From positions 1-20,504 of the forward strand of contig JAQYWI010000098.1 in assembly GCA_030145015.1 (NCBI GenBank): 20,504 nt of DNA, written 5' to 3'. Shown piece by piece: positions 1-6,888 of the stretch. The notes beneath the pieces are model-generated. The model did not search any database, was not told the origin of the DNA, and saw only the letters and a list, made by a program, of their open reading frames with translations. Both the position numbers and the translations under genes were made by a program. This DNA comes from Desulfobacterales bacterium. Its GTDB lineage: Bacteria; Desulfobacterota; Desulfobacteria; Desulfobacterales; JAHEIW01. How positions within the stretch are numbered: position 1 is the stretch's first letter; every line of letters begins with the position of its first letter.

Positions 1-29
1 ATATTTTCTGGGATATAGGGTTACAAACA

Positions 30-608
30 GTGAAAATTTTAACGTTGTTGTTTGGTCTTCTGGGAATGGCATTTTCCCTGTTACTTCTGATTTCGCCCAG
101 ATTGACCAAATCCGCCGGCAGTTTTTTTAACCGCAATATCAACGTTGAACCTAAAATAAGCTTCCTGGATAAGAATATTAAAACCGAAACGCTGATTTAC
201 GGCCATCACGTTGTTTTTGGCTTATGCATGGTTGCCGGTTCGCTGTTTGCCTTTATCTTTTTCGTATTTGATCTGAATATATCAAACTTTGCCAATGTGT
301 TTATTGTTTCCAAGAAATATTTCCTAATCTTTGAAATTATTTTTTACGCCTTTGCCTGGGTTGCGAAGATTGCTTGTATCCTGGGGATTGTGCTCGGTGG
401 CTTTCTCCTGTTTGCCCCTGATAAAATGCGAAATGTGGATCAGAAAGTGAGCATCTGGTTTGAAACACGGGGAGTGTTTGCAAAACTGGATCAAACAGGT
501 CCCGAATTGGATGTATTTTTATTCCGTCATCCCTTTTTCTTCGGTCTAACTGGAGCCCTTGTTTCATTTCTTATCATCACCCTGTCTATCGTTAGTTTGC
601 TGAGCTGA
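30..608 (+). CDS. Small polytopic membrane protein, unknown function
   Basis: A 192-residue protein starting at GTG; a weak purine-rich stretch (AGGG at 17-20) lies about 9 nt upstream. Four hydrophobic segments are visible, near residues 3-22, 58-85, 97-127 and 169-191, with short charged loops between them, so it is probably an inner-membrane protein with both ends on the same side. There are no cysteine pairs, histidine clusters or other catalytic signatures. I do not recognise the family. The next gene, 70 nt downstream on the same strand, is also a small membrane protein, so the two may be co-transcribed. The upstream context lies outside the window, so the start could be further 5'. Confidence 0.7.
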   Translation: MKILTLLFGLLGMAFSLLLLISPRLTKSAGSFFNRNINVEPKISFLDKNIKTETLIYGHHVVFGLCMVAGSLFAFIFFVFDLNISNFANVFIVSKKYFLIFEIIFYAFAWVAKIACILGIVLGGFLLFAPDKMRNVDQKVSIWFETRGVFAKLDQTGPELDVFLFRHPFFFGLTGALVSFLIITLSIVSLLS

Positions 609-678
609 TCAATATTCGCCGAGTTTTTAATTGACCCGACAAGAACATTCCACTAGCTTAGATTAATTGGAGTTGATT

Positions 679-1113
679 ATGGAGAAAAGTGAGTTTCGGA
701 TTTTTCCTGCCGAAAGAATGAGTGCTGATTTTCCCTGGCAAATCTGGGCCGCAGGGTGGCTGTGTATTTTTAAAGGCAGTATATGGCTGGCTTACGAGCC
801 AAGCATCTCAGATTCAATGCTCTCGCTGCTCGGCTTTAAATACGTGCTGCAGATGGCGCCCCTGATCATTTTTGGAATTGGTATTTGGAATTTGCGGAAG
901 TGGGCCGTGTGGGGAGCAATTATTATCGCTGTGATTAATTTGATTTCTATCATCGTTGTTCCCCAAGCTTTCAGTGCTTTGGTGGTAAAATCCGAGGCTG
1001 CAATCTGGTCGGTTTTGCTATCGATTGTCACCATGCTTTGTAACGGTCCGCTGGGCGATCTGCTGATCCTCCTCAGCGCCCCCATTCTACTTAAGTACGC
1101 AAAGAAGGTATAA
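679..1113 (+). CDS. Small polytopic membrane protein, unknown function
   Basis: Hypothetical protein of 144 residues. The ATG at 679 is preceded by TTGGAG (667-672) with 6 nt spacing. A longer reading from the TTG at 667 would consume that ribosome site, so 679 is preferred. Hydrophobic segments lie around residues 19-36, 50-67, 72-95 and 105-135, giving about four membrane spans, and the protein ends in a basic tail (KYAKKV). It has no motif that I recognise. It sits 70 nt after another small membrane protein on the same strand and is convergent with the cysteine-rich gene at 1233-1535. Confidence 0.7.
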   Translation: MEKSEFRIFPAERMSADFPWQIWAAGWLCIFKGSIWLAYEPSISDSMLSLLGFKYVLQMAPLIIFGIGIWNLRKWAVWGAIIIAVINLISIIVVPQAFSALVVKSEAAIWSVLLSIVTMLCNGPLGDLLILLSAPILLKYAKKV

Positions 1114-1133
1114 AGGTTCAGCGGTCAGTCAAA

Positions 1134-1170
1134 AGACAGAAGTCAGAAGACAGATGTCAGAGGTCAGATG
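1134..1170. repeat. Tandem 14-bp repeat, about 2.5 units
   Basis: The unit AGACAGAAGTCAGA (1134-1147) is repeated as AGACAGATGTCAGA (1148-1161) and continues as a partial GGTCAGATG; a diverged GTCAGTCAAA precedes it. The two full copies match at 13 of 14 positions. It lies between the convergent genes ending at 1113 and 1233. Function unknown. Confidence 0.7.
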
Positions 1171-1185
1171 AAAACCGGAGCGTAG

Positions 1186-1205
1186 GGCAGCCGTCCCTGG
1201 CTGCC
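1186..1205. terminator. GC-rich hairpin between convergent genes
   Basis: GGCAGCC (1186-1192) and GGCTGCC (1199-1205) form a perfect 7-bp stem with the 6-nt loop GTCCCT. It lies in the gap between two convergent genes. No T-run follows on either strand, so this is at best a non-canonical terminator or an RNA-stabilising structure. Confidence 0.3.
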
Positions 1206-1232
1206 AGAAGCCAGAAACCAGCAGTCGTTTGA

Positions 1233-1535
1233 TTATAAATACTTCCGTAATTTTATAAACGTTTCTGCCAAATCCTCTTGTTTAATGCAATCTGCGCATT
1301 TTTGCATGCCCACACAATCTTTACACCCTAAAGGAAAACACAAAGCCTTTTCTAAGTACTGGCCCAAAATATCTGAGTAATCCTTTAATTGCGCTCTTAA
1401 AATGCTGGCTTCATCGGCGTCGCATGAGGATAGTTTCGATTTTTTCTGCATATATGTCTTCAGGAAACCATGTAAATAGCAATCGCTTTTGAATTTGTCA
1501 AAAACGAAACTCGATATTACCTTATCGATATTCAT
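1233..1535 (-). CDS. Small cysteine-rich protein, possible metal-binding knuckle
   Basis: A 100-residue soluble protein. The ATG at 1535 has a strong ribosome site, AGGAGG (complement of 1541-1546), 5 nt upstream. A 5' extension to 1553 would read through that site and is rejected. Residues 66-83 carry C-x4-C-x2-C-x5-C-x2-C (C66, C71, C74, C80, C83), and further cysteines lie at 19 and 38. The rest is charged and probably helical. The spacing suggests a zinc or iron-sulfur site, but I recognise no family. The leader contains a 6-bp hairpin (CCAAGC/GCTTGG, 1563-1581). It is the last intact gene before the eroded region to its right. Confidence 0.75.
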   Translation of the reverse strand: MNIDKVISSFVFDKFKSDCYLHGFLKTYMQKKSKLSSCDADEASILRAQLKDYSDILGQYLEKALCFPLGCKDCVGMQKCADCIKQEDLAETFIKLRKYL

Positions 1536-1833
1536 TATTTCCTCCTTACACATGTATATTACCCAAGCGCTGCAGGCTTGGTATAAGACAATCGTCTATA
1601 TATGATATGAGGAGAGATTCGATAAGAATGCAGGTCCTGGCTCGATTCAACGAATGAACGTTTGCATCAGGTCAGGTGGAATTGGGAGCTCGATTCAGTC
1701 TATGGTCATATATATCATAGGATTATGTGGCGTCAAATATAATTTGATACACTGATTAAGGGAACATTTCTCCAAAATTGAATAAAAAAGTGGGCATGCT
1801 TAAATAGCTAACCCGCTTTAATTATAAAACTTT

Positions 1834-1916
<83 letters not shown>

Positions 1917-2519
1917 TTAATAATACGACATATTTATGTGCTACCGGTTTTCGTCACCCTTTGTGCATGCTGTGCATGATATCAATAGGTTATGCATATT
2001 GTCGGCACAAAAGTCTAGACAAAGGCTAGACCGTACCACTCAAACCTACCTATATAACGACCCGGGAAAAGTTCTTACATTAGCTTTTTTGGGGAGAGAA
2101 TTATGTTGTGGATTTGTAAGCGTAATCGAAAACTCATATAGAATATTATGAATTGTGTATTTATAGCCGCCACAATTTTCAGAATTTGCGTAAAGCGTTA
2201 GCTAATCTCAAACTGCTCCATTCTGATGAAGACTCCCGCACGCAGTTCGATACCAATGTTTTGTAGGCTTTCAAATGGCTCCATAAATACGATAAAATCT
2301 CCCGTTCAAATGGAAAACGGCCAAATCCAGTCAAACGGAAAAGTTGGGTTGATTCTCTGATAATCCCCCCTCAAACTTCAAAATTCTTAAATTTACCTTT
2401 CTGAAAACGATTCCCGGACCATTCATAATTGATGTTTCTTGAGTGGTCTTTATGAAATAATAGGTTTGAAGTACTAACAAACCCTTATTCCTCCCATATT
2501 GCATATTTCTGATTAGAAC

Positions 2520-2666
2520 CTATCTCAAAAAACGAAGTAGTATTTTAACGCAACCAAGATGAACCATAGTCAGGAAATTTTCTACATGGTATCCGTATCG
2601 GGCAACCAACCGCCTGAAGTTTTGAAGCCAGGCAAACAGGCGCTCGACCCCACAATCAGAATATAT
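2520..2666 (-). pseudogene. C-terminal remnant of an IS5-family transposase
   Basis: The minus-strand frame ending in TAG at 2520-2522 reads [19 protein letters not shown] and, after three more residues, [20 protein letters not shown]. This is the typical C-terminus of IS5-type (DDE) transposases, whose conserved Glu lies in the ERxFAW region. Upstream the frame is closed by a stop near 2667-2669, so about 49 codons survive and the catalytic N-terminal part is missing. In related elements the terminal inverted repeat overlaps the stop codon; AGAACCTATCTCAAAA at 2515-2530 is a candidate for that end. No matching other end is seen. It is non-functional debris. Confidence 0.75.
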
Positions 2667-2790
2667 TTAATAGGTTTTTACTATCAGTATGCCCGGTTTT
2701 TTCTCCCATTGCTTTGTCAGGCTGGATGCTAAGAATAGGGGTACAAATCGTTGTAAAACTGAGACTTAAAAATAGAAGGGATAATATATC

Positions 2791-2937
2791 ATGTTTGAAC
2801 TGATTATGGCGATAACCGTCTGCTGGTTATTGGTCAATTCGTTCTTAGTCGAAAACGAACGATTCGCTCTCCAACCTGATCCGGTCCGACGACCCTTGCG
2901 GCTCGAGCGTTATAGGTCCTTGAAAGAGCTCGGATAG
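2791..2937 (+). CDS. 48-residue small membrane ORF upstream of the MFS gene
   Basis: ATG at 2791, with a GAAGGG ribosome site (2775-2780) 10 nt upstream. The stop TAG (2935-2937) is 2 nt before the ATG of the transporter at 2940. Residues 3-20 form one hydrophobic segment (LIMAITVCWLLVNSFL core), followed by an acidic patch and an Arg-rich, Pro-containing tail (RRPLRLERYRSLKEL). This looks like a single-span protein with a positively charged, probably cytoplasmic tail. The transporter has no good ribosome site of its own, so translation of this ORF may deliver ribosomes to it. I know of no family for it. Whether the product accumulates is uncertain. Confidence 0.5.
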   Translation: MFELIMAITVCWLLVNSFLVENERFALQPDPVRRPLRLERYRSLKELG

Positions 2938-2939
2938 CA

Positions 2940-4343
2940 ATGACAACTGCAAAAAAAGACCGGGTGGCTTGGACTGCGAAATTGGCCTATGCCGCACCTG
3001 CATTTGCGCTGGCGGTGGTCGGTATTCCCGTGTATGTCTACATACCGAAGTTTTATACGGATGTGGTTGGGATCAACATTACGGTTCTCGGCTATCTTAT
3101 GTTCAGTGTCCGTATATTTGATGCTATTACCGATCCGGCCATTGGTTACCTCTCCGATCGAACGCCAAACCGCTTTGGCAGAAGACGCCCGTATATCGCA
3201 TTAGGGTCCATCCTGGTGGCCGTTGCGATGTTTCTTTTGTTCAACCCGCCTGCGGTTTCAGAGACAATGGAAACGGTTTGGTTCGGGTTTACCATTTACA
3301 TCCTTTTTCTTTTCTGGACAGCGGTTGTCGTGCCCTTCGAATCTTTGGGTCCGGAAATCACATTTGACTATAACGAGCGGACTTCGCTGTTTGGCATGCG
3401 TGATGGATTTCTGATTGCCGGAACCCTGGCAGCGGCAAGCTCCCCCGCTCTCGTTGAATGGCTGTTTAACTTACCCGCGGATGCCAACGGAGAGCGCGCC
3501 AAATTTTTCTGGATAGCGGTCATTTATGCGCCGCTTTTGGTTGGAACTTGCTGGTGGTGCGTGCTCGCTATCCGCGAGCGGCGGCCTGGGGCAGAACATC
3601 ATACGAAGGGCATCTGGCGCGGTCTTCGCCAGGTGGGTCATAATCGCCCCTTTGTCATTCTGCTGATTGCATATACCGTGAGTGCCATTGGAAACAATCT
3701 GCCGGCAACATTGATTCTTTTTTACGTGGAGTACGTGCTGGAATCGCCATCGGCCGACTTTTTCCTTATGCTGTATTTTGTTGCCGGCATCATTTTCTTG
3801 CCGGCCTGGATTATGATTTCGCGCCGCACTGGAAAAAAAGCGGCCTGGCTCGCCTCCATGGCGATCAACACCGGAGCGTTTGTGGGGGTCTTTTTCCTCG
3901 GCCCGGGTGATGCATTCATTTATGGTGTTCTGGTTTTTTTATCCGGCATTGGATTTGGTGCCACCCTGGCCATTCCATCGGCCATCCAGGCCGATGTGAT
4001 TGACTATGATGAGCTGTTAACCGGCGAAAGGCGGGAGGGACAATACATCGGGCTGTGGTCGATTTCAAAAAAATTCGCAGCCGCCGTGGGGATCGGCGCC
4101 GGCCTGTCGATCCTTGGAGTGGTCGGATATACCCCCAATGTGCAGCAGTCGGCTGAGGTTCAGATGACCCTGCGCGTCTTGTATGCCCTGGTTCCGTCGC
4201 TGTGCAATATTGTGGCCATCGTCATCGCTTGCGCTTATCCGATCAGCAGCCGTATTCATGCCGAAATTCGACAGGCAATCACCCAACGCCAGGCCGGACT
4301 GCCGGCCACCAATCCGCTAAAGCCGTCACAAACGCCGGCATAG
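2940..4343 (+). CDS. MFS transporter, GPH (melibiose-like) cation symporter family
   Basis: A 467-residue protein with about 12 hydrophobic segments, the usual length for the glycoside-pentoside-hexuronide (GPH/MFS_2) family. The signature lies at residues 58-86: R58-x2-D61-A-x2-D65-P-x2-GY, then LSDRT and RFGRRRPY. D61 and D65 match the two helix-II aspartates that bind Na+/H+ in MelB. An AIQADVIDYDEL segment in the second half is also typical of the family. The substrate cannot be read from sequence. Members of this subgroup are often encoded beside DUF1295, Cfa and COG2907 genes, as here, so a lipid- or membrane-related substrate is possible but unproven. It is preceded at 2 nt by a small membrane ORF and followed at 18 nt by the DUF1295 gene. 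Confidence 0.9.
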   Translation: MTTAKKDRVAWTAKLAYAAPAFALAVVGIPVYVYIPKFYTDVVGINITVLGYLMFSVRIFDAITDPAIGYLSDRTPNRFGRRRPYIALGSILVAVAMFLLFNPPAVSETMETVWFGFTIYILFLFWTAVVVPFESLGPEITFDYNERTSLFGMRDGFLIAGTLAAASSPALVEWLFNLPADANGERAKFFWIAVIYAPLLVGTCWWCVLAIRERRPGAEHHTKGIWRGLRQVGHNRPFVILLIAYTVSAIGNNLPATLILFYVEYVLESPSADFFLMLYFVAGIIFLPAWIMISRRTGKKAAWLASMAINTGAFVGVFFLGPGDAFIYGVLVFLSGIGFGATLAIPSAIQADVIDYDELLTGERREGQYIGLWSISKKFAAAVGIGAGLSILGVVGYTPNVQQSAEVQMTLRVLYALVPSLCNIVAIVIACAYPISSRIHAEIRQAITQRQAGLPATNPLKPSQTPA

Positions 4344-4361
4344 AACCGTTGGAGGAAAACC

Positions 4362-5156
4362 ATGCAAGCTGAATTTGCAATCATGGGCTGGAATCTGGTT
4401 GCCGTTGCAGCCATGATGATCACCGGATGGTTGATCAGTCTCGGCTATCGCAATGTCAGCATTGTCGACAGTCTTTGGGGCCTGGGGTTTGTTCTGATTG
4501 CCTGGCTGACTTTTTTTATGTCGGATGGCGTTTGGTCTCGAAAAATGCTGATAGCCGTCCTGGTGACGTTGTGGGGGCTGAGATTAAGCATTTATCTTTC
4601 ATGGCGCAATTGGGGCAAGGGAGAGGATCCGCGTTATGGCAGCTGGCGGAAAAAGAGCGGTGACCGCTTCTGGCTTGTCAGTCTGTTCAAGGTGTTTATC
4701 CTGCAGGCGCTATTTTTGTGGGTTATATCGCTGGCCGTTCAGATCGGTCAACTGGCGTCGATACCCGCCAAACTTACCTGGCTGGACGGTCTGGGGATTA
4801 TCGTGTGGGCCGTCGGTTTTACGTTTGAGTCCCTGGGTGATTGGCAACTGGCTAAGTTTAAATCCGATCCGGCCAGCAAGGGGCGTGTCATGGACCGTGG
4901 ATTATGGGCCTATACTCGGCACCCGAATTATTTCGGTGAATTTCTCATCTGGTGGGGAATTTTTCTCATTACGCTGTCGACGCCCAACAGCTGGTGGACA
5001 ATCCTGAGTCCCGTTATTATCACGCTGGTCCTTTTAAAGATGACAGGTATTCCATTAACCGAGCAGGAGCTGGTAAAAAATCGTCCGGGATACAGCGAAT
5101 ATGTGAAACGCACCAGTGCGTTCGTTCCCTGGTTTCCGGTAAAGGAGAAAAAATGA
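4362..5156 (+). CDS. DUF1295 family membrane protein (steroid 5-alpha-reductase/ICMT fold)
   Basis: Length 264 residues. The ATG has GGAGG (4351-4355) 6 nt upstream. About seven membrane segments are visible. Family hallmarks include VDSLWGLG (35-42), the nucleotide/SAM-side motif RHPNYFGEF (186-194), EQEL (235-238) and the C-terminal YxxYxxRTSxFxPWFP (244-259). DUF1295 is related to steroid 5-alpha-reductases and isoprenylcysteine methyltransferases, so a membrane reductase or methyltransferase acting on a lipid is plausible; the reaction is not known. It is co-oriented with the MFS gene 18 nt upstream. The stop TGA overlaps the ATG of the next, broken reading frame (ATGA), showing that a third gene was once translationally coupled here. 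Confidence 0.9.
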   Translation: MQAEFAIMGWNLVAVAAMMITGWLISLGYRNVSIVDSLWGLGFVLIAWLTFFMSDGVWSRKMLIAVLVTLWGLRLSIYLSWRNWGKGEDPRYGSWRKKSGDRFWLVSLFKVFILQALFLWVISLAVQIGQLASIPAKLTWLDGLGIIVWAVGFTFESLGDWQLAKFKSDPASKGRVMDRGLWAYTRHPNYFGEFLIWWGIFLITLSTPNSWWTILSPVIITLVLLKMTGIPLTEQELVKNRPGYSEYVKRTSAFVPWFPVKEKK

Positions 5157-5218
5157 GTCTGTTAATTGATATGGCAGAAAACTGATTGCCGGCCAATGGA
5201 CTTATCCGATCAGGCTGA
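5153..5218 (+). pseudogene. 5' stub of a second Cfa-like SAM methyltransferase gene
   Basis: ATG at 5153 overlaps the DUF1295 stop and has a strong AAAGGAG site (5141-5147) 5 nt upstream. The frame reads MSLLIDMAEN, then TGA (5183-5185), then continues in the same frame as LPANGLIRSG and a second TGA. Methyltransferases of the COG2230 family often begin with a pattern like 'LLIxLAExGLLPDxLIRxGIRR', and the surviving codons follow this pattern across the stop. Everything after about residue 21 is gone. The identification rests on a short N-terminal match and gene context (DUF1295 next to Cfa-like genes elsewhere), so it is probable rather than certain. Confidence 0.5.
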
Positions 5219-5235
5219 AGAACGAAAGGTGAATC

Positions 5236-5331
5236 ATGCTAGTAAATTTAGATCCGGTATTGCTGACATGGATTCATTTCGCGTTCACGGTTGGTTTTCA
5301 TACCATTAACCCCCATGAAGGGTATGCATAA
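5236..5331 (+). pseudogene. 5' stub resembling cytochrome bd oxidase subunit I (CydA/CioA)
   Basis: The 31-codon frame begins MLVNLDPVLLTWIHFAFTVG and continues FHTIN before turning into unrelated residues (PHEGYA) and TAA. The N-terminus of CydA/CioA is strongly conserved as 'LDxxLLARIQFAFTVSFHIIFP', and this copy matches it up to FHxI. A purine-rich AAAGGTG site lies upstream (about 5225-5231). The break after 'FHTIN' looks like a deletion junction. The terminal TAA shares its last A with the ATG of the next gene (TAATG at 5329-5333). About 25 residues of match support the call; heme ligands beyond the first helix are absent, so it is not functional. Confidence 0.5.
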
Positions 5332-5669
5332 TGACGAATTATTTGAGCGAAGTATTAGCCGAAATAGGAAAAGAGTATAAGGAAAATATAAATAATGATT
5401 CGCGACATTACATTGAGATCAGCATTGCCAAAAAGGCAGCCGAGTTGGGTTTTTCAGAAGCTCAAGAGCAATACAAAAATGCCTTCGCAATTGTACCTCT
5501 GAAGGATCCGTTCGGTGGTATGAAGGTGCGGATTGACGGCCGAACTTTTGTTAACTATGCCCAGTTTGAGTCCGGAATCGTGGTGCCGAATTATATCGCC
5601 AGGCAGGTGGATCTGCCCCAAAGACCCTATACTGCACAAGACAGCATGATTTGCAACTTTGCCTGTTAG
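5331..5669 (+). CDS. Hypothetical soluble protein, 112 residues
   Basis: The ATG at 5331 has GAAGGG (5317-5322) 8 nt upstream. The N-terminal half is helical and charged (residues 1-47). The C-terminal half is beta-like and begins KDPFGGMKVRIDGRTFVNYA, followed by a hydrophobic turn and a final segment with two cysteines (C108, C112). There is no signal peptide or membrane segment. I do not recognise the family. It begins in the TAATG overlap with the CydA-like stub, and its last 4 nt overlap the end of the convergent molybdoenzyme gene. The gene may originally have had a different upstream neighbour before the deletions at 5153-5331. Confidence 0.65.
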   Translation: MTNYLSEVLAEIGKEYKENINNDSRHYIEISIAKKAAELGFSEAQEQYKNAFAIVPLKDPFGGMKVRIDGRTFVNYAQFESGIVVPNYIARQVDLPQRPYTAQDSMICNFAC

Positions 5670-6709
5670 CCTATACGAACTGTTACAGCGTGTTCCCGCA
5701 CACCGTTGTTCCCGTATCCCAGGGCATTCCAGTGGGCGGTCTCAGGCTGCCGGCGGCAGTTGGTGTCGGTTGCCCGGGCCATAATGGTATAGTCACCCCC
5801 GGCTTTAACATCCCACAAGTACTCCCAGTGACGCCAGGCGTAAGGCTGCTCCAACCCGATCAACTCGGCCGGATGCCAGGTCGCCCCGTGGTCGACAGAC
5901 ACCTCTACTTTTTCAATCCCGGCTTCGCCGGCATAGGCCGCACCTCTGACCGGCACGATGCCGGCAGAAAGAATTTGATCCTTTGCGGGCTCGACGATGA
6001 TGGATTTGACCTGAATTCCCTTAACCACCTCGCCGGAGATAGGGTCTTCGCCTTTTTGAAACACCCGGTAGACCTTGTCCATAAAAAAACCTTCAAAAGG
6101 CCGATCCAGAACCTCAATTCTGTGAAGCCATTTGACACAGTTGGCCCCGGTCCATCCCAGCGCCAGCGCCCGCAGCGGGTAGCCGTGTTCGAGGGGCAGC
6201 GGCTGTCCGTTCATTTCATAGGCCAGCAGGGTTGAAGACAAGGCCTTGTCGAGCGGAATGCTGCGAATAAATTTAATCCCGGCCGATCCCAATGGTTGAT
6301 CCAATCCTTCAAAACTGACGTGCCGGGCATCATCTTTTAAACCCGCCTTGGCAAGCACATCTTTTAGCCATATGCCACCCCAAACCGCATTGCCCACACC
6401 GCCAATGGTCCATGGATTTCCGGAGGCCTTATCTTTTAAAAGCGAGCGGCTGTTCCCTGAACATTCCAGGGTATCGGTCACCTCCACCTTGGGCAGGCGG
6501 TTGATTTCCTCAAAGGTCAAACTGAGTTTCTTTTTTACCAGCCCGTCGACAAGGAGTTTCCAATCTAAGAGCTCAACGGGCGCATCCATAAATTGGCCCT
6601 GGTTTCGCTTGAAAAAAACGGCATTGTCCGTAATCCAGGTGCGAAGTTGTTCGGTAGATGTCTCGGCGTTAAGGGGTTTTTCTGTCATCACGCGCATTTT
6701 TAGCTTCAT
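5666..6709 (-). CDS. Sulfite-oxidase-like molybdopterin oxidoreductase, cytoplasmic form
   Basis: A 347-residue protein; ATG at 6709 with a GGGAGG site about 7 nt upstream. Residues about 35-205 form the oxidoreductase molybdopterin domain. The Mo-ligand Cys83 sits in TLECSGNSR (80-88), and further conserved elements are GGVGNAVWGGIWLKDVL and GYPLRALALGWTGANCVKWL (pterin-contact region). Residues about 230-345 match the Mo-cofactor dimerisation domain of sulfite oxidases. There is no Tat (RR) signal peptide and no heme domain, unlike periplasmic SorA/YedY-type proteins, so it probably works in the cytoplasm with an unknown electron partner. Sulfite is the family substrate; the substrate here is inference. 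It is divergent from korA and overlaps the convergent hypothetical gene by 4 nt. Confidence 0.9.
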   Translation of the reverse strand: MKLKMRVMTEKPLNAETSTEQLRTWITDNAVFFKRNQGQFMDAPVELLDWKLLVDGLVKKKLSLTFEEINRLPKVEVTDTLECSGNSRSLLKDKASGNPWTIGGVGNAVWGGIWLKDVLAKAGLKDDARHVSFEGLDQPLGSAGIKFIRSIPLDKALSSTLLAYEMNGQPLPLEHGYPLRALALGWTGANCVKWLHRIEVLDRPFEGFFMDKVYRVFQKGEDPISGEVVKGIQVKSIIVEPAKDQILSAGIVPVRGAAYAGEAGIEKVEVSVDHGATWHPAELIGLEQPYAWRHWEYLWDVKAGGDYTIMARATDTNCRRQPETAHWNALGYGNNGVREHAVTVRIG

Positions 6710-6805
6710 TTTGGTTACCTCCCAAAAAGTCTTTTAGGGTGACAATTTTATCTACCACGGAACGACCACGGTTTCAATCTGTTGATGGATCCTTATACAA
6801 GATGA

Positions 6806-6834
6806 TTGACTTAACAGATAAATTTATCTATTTT
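6806..6834 (+). promoter_or_regulatory. Predicted sigma-70 promoter for korAB with palindromic operator
   Basis: TTGACT (6806-6811) and TATTTT (6829-6834) are separated by exactly 17 nt, in the divergent gap between the molybdoenzyme gene and korA. A perfect 14-bp palindrome, AGATAAATTTATCT (6816-6829), fills the spacer and touches the -10 box. That is where a dimeric repressor would block RNA polymerase. The predicted transcript start is about 6841, giving a leader near 48 nt. No cognate regulator is identifiable. Confidence 0.5.
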
Positions 6835-6888
6835 CAAATGTGCTCTGTATTTGCGGCGCTGACGAAAAAAATAATTAGAGGTCATAAA

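Noticed and set aside
1123..1170. CRISPR-like repeat array
   Set aside because: The 14-bp units are contiguous, with no spacers, and no cas genes are present.
1936..2151. 71-codon plus-strand ORF in the eroded region
   Set aside because: No ribosome site, no recognisable composition or motif, starts just beyond the tRNA-like debris; probably chance.
5651..6235. Long plus-strand frame opposite the molybdoenzyme gene
   Set aside because: Antisense shadow of a gene with clear family motifs; no ribosome site and unlikely residue composition.
6739..6888. N-terminal extension of KorA by 50 residues from a GTG
   Set aside because: The extension crosses the predicted promoter and palindrome and adds no family sequence; the ATG at 6889 has its own ribosome site and a conserved start.
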